Shown here one piece after another: positions 53,054 to 61,524 of a stretch of DNA of 64,000 bases. The notes beneath the pieces were generated by a model. That model saw nothing but the letters and a program-made list of their open reading frames with translations. It did no database searches and had not been told where the DNA came from. Source of the stretch: JBCCCJ01 sp039029315 (GTDB lineage Bacteria > Bacteroidota > Bacteroidia > J057); contig JBCCGK010000005.1 of the NCBI GenBank assembly GCA_039029315.1, forward strand, positions 133,546 through 197,545, in the 5' to 3' direction. How positions within the stretch are numbered: position 1 is the first letter of the stretch; every line of letters starts with the position of its first letter. The position numbers and the translations under genes were made by a program.

Positions 53054-55183
53054 TTAGGCCTGTTCTCCATTCTCGAGATGTGTCACCGCCAATCGAATCA
53101 TATAATATGGAACTTCCTCCCCCAGGTACTCAAATAATGGACGCAGGTAGCCATCATAGCCAATGGTATCTATGGCACCCTGGACCAAATGAAGAATAGG
53201 CTGTGGAACAAATCTTCCTACTGAAATGTCATAACCCTCATCCGATAATTTGGAGAGGTGTGTGCCGATAGTCGCAGCTTTGAGCTTGCGCGAAGCAGAA
53301 ATATCTTCTATTGAGTGGCTCTCTCGTGCCACTGCGAAGGTGATGGCATGTGATAATCCTCTGGGAGTGTACTGGTGCAATTGTTCATAATCGACCAAAA
53401 AATCCAAGATTTGTTCTATAAATACATCCCCATACCGCTCCAGCTTGACTTGTCCTACCCCAGATATCTCCTGCATTTGCGCTGGATGCGTAGGGATTTT
53501 TCTTACCATATCGGTCAAGGTGGCGTCGCTGAATACCACATATGGAGCAACCTCATCATCTTTGGAAATGGATAACCTGAGCTGCCGAAGGGATTCGAAC
53601 AAGGCATCCTGAAACTGTTCAGATTTTGTCTTGGGCTTCTTGGCTTGTTGTGCAATCCGAGCTTTGGCGACCGAGGGTTGTACCATGCGAACCTTCACGC
53701 CCTTGAAGAGAACATCTTTGGCCGCTTCTGTGATTGTCAATACACTATTCTGGGCATAGGCAATTTCCACCAGTCCCTGATCCATCAACTGAAGCAAGAC
53801 ATGTTGCCAGTCAGAAATACTCATATCACTGCCTGCCCCATATGTTTTGATTTTGTCAAATTCCTTTTCAAGCAAGTCCTTTCTCCGAGACCCGCGCAAG
53901 ACATCTATCAGCATATTGATGCCGACTTGTTCCTTTAAGCGCACAATAGCTGACAATGCTTTCTGTGCGAGGATTGTTCCATCAATTCGTTGGGGAGGAT
54001 TTTGGCATACATCACAATTGCCACAATCCTGAGAGAGATGTTGGCCGAAGTAACTCAACAAGATTTTACGCCTGCATGTTTGGGCCTGAGCATATTGTTG
54101 CATTCGCTCCAGTTTGGCCAGCAGCAGTTCTTGTTGCGTACTTTCTTCAAAAAATCCTCGATAAGTAATCACATCTCCAAAACTGTAAAACATCACTGTA
54201 TCACTCGGAAGCCCGTCGCGGCCTGCCCTGCCGATCTCCTGATAATATCCCTCAATATTCTTGGGCATGTTGTAGTGAATAACCCAGCGCACATTGCTTT
54301 TGTCGATGCCCATACCAAATGCAATAGTGGCACATATGATCGGTACCTCATCCTTAATAAAATGTTCCTGTGCCCGCGAACGCGCCTCGGCTGTCATTCC
54401 TGCGTGGTAGAAGGTAGCCGCGAAGCCCTCTTTTTGAAGTCGACTTGCTACATCTTCTGTCGATTTTCGACTTAGACAGTAGATAATGCCAGACTGCTGG
54501 GGCCGAAGTCTGAGGAATTGGAGGATAGTCCCTATTCGATTTCTTCCTGGCAAGACTGACAGGCTGAGGTTGGGACGATCAAAAGAGGCGATGAACTGCC
54601 TGGGATTTTTCAGACGAAGCTGTTGGATGATGTCTATCCGGGTTGTTTTGTCAGCCGTAGCTGTCAGTGCGACGATAGGCACATCTGCAAATTGCTGTTT
54701 GAGATAAGAGAGTTGAGAATACTCTGGTCGGAAATCATGGCCCCAAACAGAAATACAATGCGCCTCATCCACTGCAATGAGGCTGAGTTTGACGCGCTGG
54801 AGAAGAGAATGAAATTCTGAACTCAGGGCTTTCTCCGGAGAGACATAGAGCAATTGTAACTCCGCCACAAGTGCTGATTCGATGATGGCAGCCTGTTCCG
54901 TCCCGCCCTGACTACTGTTGAGGTATCCAGCTTGAATCCCATTGGCCCTCAAACTTTCAACCTGATCCTTCATCAGAGAAATCAAGGGAGAGATAACCAC
55001 ACACAAACCAGGAAGCAGAAGAGCGGGAAGTTGATAACAGACGGATTTTCCCCCGCCAGTGGGCATCAGTACCAGACCATCCTTGCCTGCCATGATCTGT
55101 TCGATGATTTCCTCCTGCAAAGGTCTGAAAGAATCATACCCAAAATATCGTTTCAATGCCTGTTGTGCTGTCGCCTGCTGCAT
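53054..55183 (-). CDS. recQ: ATP-dependent DNA helicase RecQ
   Basis: This 709-residue 3'-5' helicase acts in recombination and repair. Walker A is MPTGGGKSVCYQ and the Walker B DEAH box is AVDEAHCIS; a zinc-binding RQC cysteine cluster is seen in CRRKILL, CGNCDVC. HRDC lies near residue 530-600. A further C-terminal domain contains SIEDISASRKLKAATI, a helix-turn-helix of the HTH_40 type. The -7 box TACTTTTG lies 19 nt upstream of the ATG. It diverges from lpdA. Confidence 0.93.
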   Translation of the reverse strand: MQQATAQQALKRYFGYDSFRPLQEEIIEQIMAGKDGLVLMPTGGGKSVCYQLPALLLPGLCVVISPLISLMKDQVESLRANGIQAGYLNSSQGGTEQAAIIESALVAELQLLYVSPEKALSSEFHSLLQRVKLSLIAVDEAHCISVWGHDFRPEYSQLSYLKQQFADVPIVALTATADKTTRIDIIQQLRLKNPRQFIASFDRPNLSLSVLPGRNRIGTILQFLRLRPQQSGIIYCLSRKSTEDVASRLQKEGFAATFYHAGMTAEARSRAQEHFIKDEVPIICATIAFGMGIDKSNVRWVIHYNMPKNIEGYYQEIGRAGRDGLPSDTVMFYSFGDVITYRGFFEESTQQELLLAKLERMQQYAQAQTCRRKILLSYFGQHLSQDCGNCDVCQNPPQRIDGTILAQKALSAIVRLKEQVGINMLIDVLRGSRRKDLLEKEFDKIKTYGAGSDMSISDWQHVLLQLMDQGLVEIAYAQNSVLTITEAAKDVLFKGVKVRMVQPSVAKARIAQQAKKPKTKSEQFQDALFESLRQLRLSISKDDEVAPYVVFSDATLTDMVRKIPTHPAQMQEISGVGQVKLERYGDVFIEQILDFLVDYEQLHQYTPRGLSHAITFAVARESHSIEDISASRKLKAATIGTHLSKLSDEGYDISVGRFVPQPILHLVQGAIDTIGYDGYLRPLFEYLGEEVPYYMIRLAVTHLENGEQA

Positions 55184-55201
55184 AATGGGGATTTATTCGT
55201 A

Positions 55202-55209
55202 CAAAAGTA
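55202..55209 (-). promoter_or_regulatory. -7 box of recQ
   Basis: TACTTTTG on the minus strand fits TAnnTTTG, 18 nt before the ATG at 55183. Confidence 0.4.
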
Positions 55210-55231
55210 AGGCAGAAAGCGGAAAAATGGA

Positions 55232-55239
55232 TAATTTTG
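55232..55239 (+). promoter_or_regulatory. -7 box of the lpdA operon
   Basis: TAATTTTG fits TAnnTTTG, 36 nt before the lpdA ATG. The longer frame from 55237 would begin inside it, supporting the start at 55276. Confidence 0.4.
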
Positions 55240-55275
55240 CGCTGCACTTTTTCATTCACCATCAAGAACACCCCA

Positions 55276-56691
55276 ATGGCGGACAAAACATATGAAGTAA
55301 CAGTGATCGGATCTGGACCTGGCGGCTATGTTGCAGCTATCAGATGTGCACAGTTGGGCATGAAGGTAGCCATCATTGAACGCTACCCCAGTCTTGGAGG
55401 TACCTGCCTCAATGTTGGCTGTATCCCATCTAAGGCTTTGCTGGATTCCAGTGAACACTACTTCCAGGCCAAACATCAATTTGCTGAGCATGGCATCAAG
55501 ATCACTGGACTCAAAGCTGATCTGCCACAAATGATCAAGCGGAAGGCCGAAGTGGTTGATCAGACGACAGCTGGTGTCGCTTTTTTGATGAAAAAAAATA
55601 AAATTGATGTGTTCGAGGGACATGGGTCGTTTGTTGACAAGCAAACCATCAAAATCACCAGGTCCGATGGAAGCGAAGAACATATTCAGTCCAACAAGAC
55701 CATTATTGCTACAGGGTCCAAACCCGTCCATTTGCCAGGAATTGAGGTAGACAAAAAGCATATCATCACCTCGACAGAAGCCCTGGAATTGACCAAGCTT
55801 CCGAAGGAAATGATTGTGATCGGGGGAGGCGTGATCGCCTCGGAGATGGCATCGGTCTATGGCCGACTCGGAACAAAGGTCACTACCATTGAATTTGCCG
55901 ATCGACTGATCCCCGGAATGGATGGAGCCTTGGGGAAGGAACTGGCCAAGGTGCTGAAACGAGAGTTGGATTATACAGTTCACTTCAACCATAAAGCCGT
56001 ATCCGCCAAAGTGAGTCGTGGAAAAGTGACCGTAACGGCTGAAAATATGAAAAATGGGGAGATGGTTGACTTCAAAGGAGATGTCTGCCTTGTTGCAGTA
56101 GGAAGGAGGCCCTATACTGACAAGCTGGGATTGGAGAATATTGGCATCGAAACCGATCGTGGCCGCATCCCGGTCAATGAACATCTTGAAACGCCTGTTG
56201 CTGGCATTTATGCCATCGGGGATGTCATTCGCGGAGCTATGCTGGCACACAAGGCTTCTGAAGAAGGAGTCTTTGTTGCTGAGTCCATTGCCAATCACCA
56301 TCCACATGTGAACTATCTCGCGATTCCGAATGTGGTCTATACATGGCCAGAAGTCGCAGGGGTTGGCTATACAGAAGAGCAACTCAAAGAAGCAGGAACT
56401 CCATATAAAAAAGGCAACTTCCCATTCAAGGCTTCCGGTCGGGCTAGAGCAAGTATGGACAACAAATTTGGCTTTGTAAAGATTCTTGCCCACAAGGAGA
56501 ACGATGAACTATTGGGAATGCATATCATTGGTCCAAGAGCTGCAGATATGATTATGGAAGGTGTCCTGGGGCTGGAATATCGTGCTTCAGCCGAAGATTT
56601 GGCTATTTTCTCACATCCACATCCGACCTTCTCTGAATCGGTGAAAGAAGCAGCTATGGGAGCGACTGCAAACAGAATCATTCATCTATAA
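55276..56691 (+). CDS. lpdA: Dihydrolipoyl dehydrogenase
   Basis: This 471-residue flavoprotein reoxidises the dihydrolipoyl groups of pyruvate and 2-oxoglutarate dehydrogenase complexes. It has the FAD site (VIGSGPGGYVAAI), the redox-active disulfide Cys44/Cys49 in GGTCLNVGCIPSK, the NAD-binding GGGVIASEMASVYGRLG and the C-terminal active-site His-Glu pair near HPHPTFSE. The start at 55276 (MADKTYEVTV) fits the usual N-terminus. An ABC transporter gene follows after 12 bp. Confidence 0.95.
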   Translation: MADKTYEVTVIGSGPGGYVAAIRCAQLGMKVAIIERYPSLGGTCLNVGCIPSKALLDSSEHYFQAKHQFAEHGIKITGLKADLPQMIKRKAEVVDQTTAGVAFLMKKNKIDVFEGHGSFVDKQTIKITRSDGSEEHIQSNKTIIATGSKPVHLPGIEVDKKHIITSTEALELTKLPKEMIVIGGGVIASEMASVYGRLGTKVTTIEFADRLIPGMDGALGKELAKVLKRELDYTVHFNHKAVSAKVSRGKVTVTAENMKNGEMVDFKGDVCLVAVGRRPYTDKLGLENIGIETDRGRIPVNEHLETPVAGIYAIGDVIRGAMLAHKASEEGVFVAESIANHHPHVNYLAIPNVVYTWPEVAGVGYTEEQLKEAGTPYKKGNFPFKASGRARASMDNKFGFVKILAHKENDELLGMHIIGPRAADMIMEGVLGLEYRASAEDLAIFSHPHPTFSESVKEAAMGATANRIIHL

Positions 56692-56703
56692 CAAACTGGA
56701 AGA

Positions 56704-58461
56704 ATGGCTGAGAAATCTGTAACAGGTAAAGTGCTGGATCGGCAGTTGATTCGTCGACTGATCAGCTATGTCAAGCCTTACCGAAAGCAGTTTCTTTCTG
56801 CCTTGGGATTGACCGTAACTATTGCTGTTCTTAATCCTATTCGACCTATTCTGGTTCAATATGCACTGGACAACGAAGTGATTCAGGGAAATGTTGGCGG
56901 ACTTCGCATGATGATCTTTGTGCTTCTGGGGGTGCTTTGTCTACAGGGATTGGTAATGTATGCCAATACCTATCTGACAAATTGGTTAGGCCAAAGCATT
57001 ATTCGAGATATTCGAAAGCAAGTGTTTGATCATGTCCTTCAGCTGAAACTACAGTTTTTTGACCGAACTCCGATTGGTGTTCTTCAAACCCGAACCATCA
57101 ATGATGTAGAAACCCTTAATGATGTATTTACTTCGGGTTTGGTGCGAATTCTAGGAGAATTATTGCAGGTGATCGCCATATTGGTTGCTATGCTATGGTT
57201 GAACTGGAAACTTGCCCTTGCTGTGCTGACCACTTTGCCAGTGTTGATATGTGCGACCATCATTTTTAAGAACAAAGTAAAAGTATCCTTCCAGGCCGTA
57301 AGAAAGGCTGTAAGTGAAATGAATGCCTTTTTGCAGGAACATCTCACCGGAATGCAGATCATTCATATTTTCAATCGGGAGAAACGCGAACTCAAACGAT
57401 TTGAAGGCATCAATAAGGATCTCAGGCGTGCACATCTGAAATCTGTGCTGTATTACAGTGTGTTTTACCCAGTAGTCGAGATCATCAATTCCATTACCAT
57501 GGGGATTCTGGTCTGGTATGGAGCAACCAAAGTGATGGATGCAGAGCTTCGGTTTGGGGAATTGGTTGCCTTTATCATGTTCGTTCAGATGTTTTTTCGT
57601 CCCATTCGTTTATTGGCCGATCAGTTCAATATCCTTCAATTGGGGATGGTGAGTGCAGAGAGGATTTTCAAAATTCTTGATACCAAAGAATTCATTGCAG
57701 ATGAGGGGAAACTTGAGAAACTGGAAGCTGCGGAGGCAATTGGACTGGAATTTAAGGATGTCACCTTCGCTTATAAGGAACCCGAATGGGTATTGAAAAA
57801 TATCAATCTTCAAGTGAAGCCTGGTGAGAAAGTAGCATTGGTGGGAGCAACAGGTTCAGGCAAAACAACGATCATCAATCTGCTGACAAGATTCTATGAT
57901 ATCCAGAAGGGCAATATCCAGATCAATCAAACAGATATCCGGGAATACGAACTTCCTTATTTGCGTTCCCTGACTGGAGTTGTGTTGCAGGATGTGTTTT
58001 TGTTTTCTGGAAGTATTTTTGACAATATTACGCTCAATAATCCAGCTATCCCTCTCGAGGACGTACAAGAAGCTGCCAGAAGAGTGGGTGCACATGACTT
58101 TATCATGCGATTGCCCGACCAGTATATGTACAATGTTCAGGAAAGAGGAGCGACCCTCTCTTTGGGGCAGAGACAACTGATCGCCTTTGCCAGGGTCATG
58201 ACTTATAATCCCAGTATATTGGTCCTGGATGAAGCCACTGCCAATATTGATACGGAATCAGAGGAAGTCATTCAGCATGCGATAGACACGGTCATGGTGG
58301 GGAGAACCTCCATCATCATCGCTCACCGATTGTCCACCATCCAGAAGGCAGATCAGATCATCGTCCTGAAAGCGGGAGAAATTATCGAACGCGGGACACA
58401 TCAGCAATTGCTTAAGGCTGGCGGGGCCTATCACCAGTTGTATGAAATGCAGTTTGCTTGA
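56704..58461 (+). CDS. ABC transporter, fused permease and ATPase (MsbA-like)
   Basis: This 585-residue half-transporter has six predicted membrane segments (residues 20-330) followed by an ATPase domain. Walker A is GATGSGKT at 381-388, the signature is LSLGQ (485-489) instead of the usual LSGGQ, and Walker B is LVLDEA with Glu510. It works as a homodimer exporter; lipid or lipopolysaccharide transport (MsbA-like) and drug export are both possible and cannot be separated by sequence. It lies 12 bp after lpdA and 6 bp before the next gene, so an operon of three is likely. Confidence 0.88.
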   Translation: MAEKSVTGKVLDRQLIRRLISYVKPYRKQFLSALGLTVTIAVLNPIRPILVQYALDNEVIQGNVGGLRMMIFVLLGVLCLQGLVMYANTYLTNWLGQSIIRDIRKQVFDHVLQLKLQFFDRTPIGVLQTRTINDVETLNDVFTSGLVRILGELLQVIAILVAMLWLNWKLALAVLTTLPVLICATIIFKNKVKVSFQAVRKAVSEMNAFLQEHLTGMQIIHIFNREKRELKRFEGINKDLRRAHLKSVLYYSVFYPVVEIINSITMGILVWYGATKVMDAELRFGELVAFIMFVQMFFRPIRLLADQFNILQLGMVSAERIFKILDTKEFIADEGKLEKLEAAEAIGLEFKDVTFAYKEPEWVLKNINLQVKPGEKVALVGATGSGKTTIINLLTRFYDIQKGNIQINQTDIREYELPYLRSLTGVVLQDVFLFSGSIFDNITLNNPAIPLEDVQEAARRVGAHDFIMRLPDQYMYNVQERGATLSLGQRQLIAFARVMTYNPSILVLDEATANIDTESEEVIQHAIDTVMVGRTSIIIAHRLSTIQKADQIIVLKAGEIIERGTHQQLLKAGGAYHQLYEMQFA

Positions 58462-58467
58462 CCAACC

Positions 58468-58953
58468 ATGCCGATCATTATCCTACATACAGAAATCCGA
58501 GCTCCGATTGATCGGGTATTTGACCTGTCCAGGAGTATTGATTTGCACAAACTTTCGGCTCAGCATACCGCTGAAGAGGCCATAGCTGGGAGGACTGAAG
58601 GCCTCATTGAGAAAGGGGAATGGGTACAATTTCGGGCCAGACATTTTGGAATTAGGCAAACCCTGACTACCAGAATCACAGAGATGCACGCTCCACATTT
58701 CTTTTCAGATGAAATGGTCCAGGGAATCTTTCAGCGGTTTCGACACGCACATCATTTCACTGTCCGGGAATCTGCTACCTTGATGAAGGATGAATTTGAC
58801 TATACTGCTCCTATGGGTTGGTTGGGGAGAATTGCTGATCGACTGTTTTTAGAAGCCTATATGCGGCGGTTTCTTGAGATTCGGAACCAGGAAATCAAAC
58901 AAATAGCCGAAAGTGATCGCTGGCGACAACTTCTCCCAGACACGGATGTCTGA
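58468..58953 (+). CDS. SRPBCC family protein
   Basis: This 161-residue cytoplasmic protein fits the START/SRPBCC fold: EIRAPIDRVFDLSRSIDLH at the start, GEWVQFRARHFGIRQTLT, HHFTVRESATLMKDEFDYTAP in the middle and a long C-terminal helix. Members of this clade are often annotated as 'cyclase/dehydrase' or SRPBCC proteins without known ligand. It lies 6 bp after the ABC transporter gene and completes the lpdA-ABC-SRPBCC unit. Confidence 0.75.
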   Translation: MPIIILHTEIRAPIDRVFDLSRSIDLHKLSAQHTAEEAIAGRTEGLIEKGEWVQFRARHFGIRQTLTTRITEMHAPHFFSDEMVQGIFQRFRHAHHFTVRESATLMKDEFDYTAPMGWLGRIADRLFLEAYMRRFLEIRNQEIKQIAESDRWRQLLPDTDV

Positions 58954-59340
58954 ACAGTTCACACCCTTCCTGACCGGAGCTACACTGCCAACATATTTTC
59001 CGACACGCTTTTTCACTCAACTTACACGAATGTACACTAGTAGGTATCCATTCACAAAGTCAAGGCGTATAGTCAAATGTAATCAACAACAAACACCACC
59101 ACCGTTAAGAACAACAAACATATGTAGAAGAAATTTACACTAGGTAGTAGTTTAGTTAGTGTGTATGGATGAGCCGGCCTTCTGAATGAGGGCCGGTTTT
59201 TTTTTATCTCTGTTTTCTCAACACTCACATCTATTGGAATGATCAAGAACAAAAGTCGAAGGCATCCCACGCCTGTGAATTGACCTACTCCAGACAGGTC
59301 ATCCAAGATCGAGTCCCATTAGCCAGCCACTGTGTTCAGA
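58954..59340. other. Intergenic region with a structured segment and terminator
   Basis: There is no long gene here. The 3' part (59137-59205) can form a 6-bp hairpin (ACACTA/TAGTGT) followed at once by an intrinsic terminator. A 37-codon ORF from the ATG at 59030 to 59143 is open but has no similarity I recognise. Confidence 0.5.
59172..59205 (+). terminator. Intrinsic terminator
   Basis: AGCCGGCC (59172-59179) pairs with GGCCGGTT (59191-59198) with one G-U pair. A run of nine T follows on the plus strand. It would end the lpdA-ABC-SRPBCC transcript or a small RNA made from the region upstream. Confidence 0.8.
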
Positions 59341-61296
59341 TTAGTAAAAGATAGAAATGCCCGCCTCATAGGTCTTGTCCCATCGGGGATTATGTGAACC
59401 GCCCAACTCATTTGGTGGGATGAGGGTAAATGGTCGATTCTCCTGCGAAAGACGGCCTCCTATATATATTTCAAGATGTTCTTTTCTGATCCCAATTCTC
59501 CCTTCATAGAGAAAGGTTTCCAAATCAAAACCGACAAAGCGATTTTCTGGATTTTTGCGAGGATCAGAGATCTCAGCTTGGTGGAAGGTACGTTCTACTG
59601 TTCCCATTCCCTGAACATATAGCCAGGGAAAAGGGGCAATTTCGATCCCTACCCCCAGACTTGCGGTACCTCGATTGGTGCCGCGGTACCACACCAGTGG
59701 CAATCCAGTGGCTTTGTCTATGGAGTCTCTGAGGGTTGACCACTTATAGGGTCGGTCATCGAGTGGGGTAGCCTTTCTGGAGGGAAGCACTGTCGCATCG
59801 AGCAGAACCGCTAGTCGTTGTCGCCTGCCCAGACGATAGCGAATTTGCGCATTGACGCCCAACCCATATTCTGGCAATTGGCCACGGTATCGAAGGAAGA
59901 TCGGCCCTCCAGCGAGCTGGAGAGGGCGCCTTTTGGTTTCAGCGCTACTGATCCTTTCCATCTGGCAATCCCGGTCAGTCCAGACGATTTGAGGCTCAGG
60001 AGGACCAGGACAAGGGACTCTGATTGGCGTCTGGACGAGTGTGTCTACCGTACCGCCACACATACTCAGGGTATAACTCATCATCCAGCAAGTTTCCACA
60101 GGAATGGGTGCAGGATCTGGTACAGGACCTGGCTCTGGAGCAGGAGAGGCAGAAGTGGGGGGAAAGGCAGATATGGTTTGAGATACAGAATTTGTCTGTC
60201 CTTCATCGTCTTCCACCTCCAGGACAACTTCATATTCTCCTGCTTCTGGAATGGTGATTTGGGGGGGGATACTGTCCTGGAAGAACAAACTTCCTTCTCT
60301 CCACCATCTGTAGGCGACGATGCTTCCTCCATCTGGATCATAGGAAGTACTTCCATCCAATTGAAGCGAAAATGGAACGGTATCTGCAATCGGACTGGCG
60401 AGTATGAGCGCAACAGGTGGATGGGAATCATCGATATATGGGTGAACAAAAATAGAATGACTGCTTGTATTCCTGTCTCCCTCATCATCTACAACTGTCA
60501 ACAAGACATGAAAGGTATCTGCTCGCTCAAATTGAAAAGATGGGGTAGGGCCATCGGCGGCATTGGATCCGCCGAAGTCCCAGATATACTTGACGATGTC
60601 ACCGCCATCAGGATCATAAGAATTTCGCCCATCGAAGAAGACATTCAAGGGCTCACTTCCTGATTCAGGATCTGCAATGATGATGGCTACGGGATCTGCA
60701 ACATTCACCACTGGTTCCGGTTCTTCACAGCCGGGATTGCCAGATATGACGGGATTCTCATATGGTTCAGGATCTTCTTCAAACCACCTTCTTCCAACAA
60801 AGCATTTGTGAACTTCTATTAAGGACGAGTTCAAGAATTCCCCTACATAGATTTCATTTAAGTCGGTATTGATAAAAATCTGATAGACAACGTTTTCTCC
60901 TGTATATCTAAGATCTTTGGTTCCAGCATTTGGGGCTGGGCATTGGAGCCAATATCCACATCCGTTGACGATGGTTCCCATGACGGCTCCCAGGCTCCTT
61001 TTGCCTGTGATTTGTTGGGCCAACTGAAAGAACTCTGAGCCTTCTGTTTTCGCCTTGGACAGCTGGTGCGTGATGGCATAGGAGATCCAACCCTGGGTTC
61101 CAATGGTTTCATACTGGGCAGGAATGGGCACTCTCGGGTTGGCAGCAAGCAAATCTCCGACCCAATGAAACTGGTACCTCGCCCCGCCTGGATCTGACAA
61201 CACTCCAGACTGTTGGGTCTGCGAATACACAGATGAAAAACTGAGAAGGAAAAAAAGAGAAAATAAGATCGACTTCAATAAAGATCTGTTGGACAT
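59341..61296 (-). CDS. PKD-domain protein with C-terminal outer-membrane barrel
   Basis: This 651-residue protein has a signal peptide (cleavage near VYSQ). After a 170-residue N-terminal region come two PKD domains (NSYDPDGGDIVKYIWDFGG about residues 225-300, and TSYDPDGGSIVAYRWW about 325-385). A Pro-rich linker and a Cys-containing segment lead into the C-terminal 200 residues, which alternate hydrophobic residues, for example VNAQIRYRLGRRQRLAVLLDATVLP, and end in an aromatic residue (GISIFY). This is typical of beta-barrel outer-membrane proteins. There is no T9SS domain. Function unknown. It is 229 bp from the 3' end of the next gene. Confidence 0.65.
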   Translation of the reverse strand: MSNRSLLKSILFSLFFLLSFSSVYSQTQQSGVLSDPGGARYQFHWVGDLLAANPRVPIPAQYETIGTQGWISYAITHQLSKAKTEGSEFFQLAQQITGKRSLGAVMGTIVNGCGYWLQCPAPNAGTKDLRYTGENVVYQIFINTDLNEIYVGEFLNSSLIEVHKCFVGRRWFEEDPEPYENPVISGNPGCEEPEPVVNVADPVAIIIADPESGSEPLNVFFDGRNSYDPDGGDIVKYIWDFGGSNAADGPTPSFQFERADTFHVLLTVVDDEGDRNTSSHSIFVHPYIDDSHPPVALILASPIADTVPFSLQLDGSTSYDPDGGSIVAYRWWREGSLFFQDSIPPQITIPEAGEYEVVLEVEDDEGQTNSVSQTISAFPPTSASPAPEPGPVPDPAPIPVETCWMMSYTLSMCGGTVDTLVQTPIRVPCPGPPEPQIVWTDRDCQMERISSAETKRRPLQLAGGPIFLRYRGQLPEYGLGVNAQIRYRLGRRQRLAVLLDATVLPSRKATPLDDRPYKWSTLRDSIDKATGLPLVWYRGTNRGTASLGVGIEIAPFPWLYVQGMGTVERTFHQAEISDPRKNPENRFVGFDLETFLYEGRIGIRKEHLEIYIGGRLSQENRPFTLIPPNELGGSHNPRWDKTYEAGISIFY

Positions 61297-61423
61297 CGCG
61301 CCTGATTGCTAGAGGTTGTTGAAGGAAAAAGAATTGCAAGGAGATTGGCAAGGGAAGAGTCCAGTAGACCTTAAATATAGTAGAAAGTACGAAAAGTCGC
61401 AAATAATAATGTTCAAAGAAATA

Positions 61424-61474
61424 GAGGCAGAAAGATTTGGATCATTCTCTTTTGATCTCAAATCTTTCTGCCTC
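61424..61474 (-). terminator. 16-bp hairpin after the partial T9SS gene
   Basis: GAGGCAGAAAGATTTG pairs with CAAATCTTTCTGCCTC (61424-61439 and 61459-61474) perfectly over 16 bp, with a further inner stem GATCA/TGATC. It is 51 bp past the stop of the minus-strand gene at 61525. No U-tract follows. Confidence 0.6.
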
Positions 61475-61524
61475 AAACTATTTACCTGCTGACTTGATAA
61501 ACGGGGTAGTCGAGGACTGGCCTC

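Noticed and set aside
55252..56493. 413-codon open frame opposite lpdA
   Set aside because: It is the antisense shadow of a well-identified gene; Cys/His-rich composition and lack of domains are typical of such shadows.
59818..60663. 281-codon frame opposite the PKD-barrel gene
   Set aside because: No recognisable domain. The opposite strand encodes clear PKD repeats with a signal peptide.
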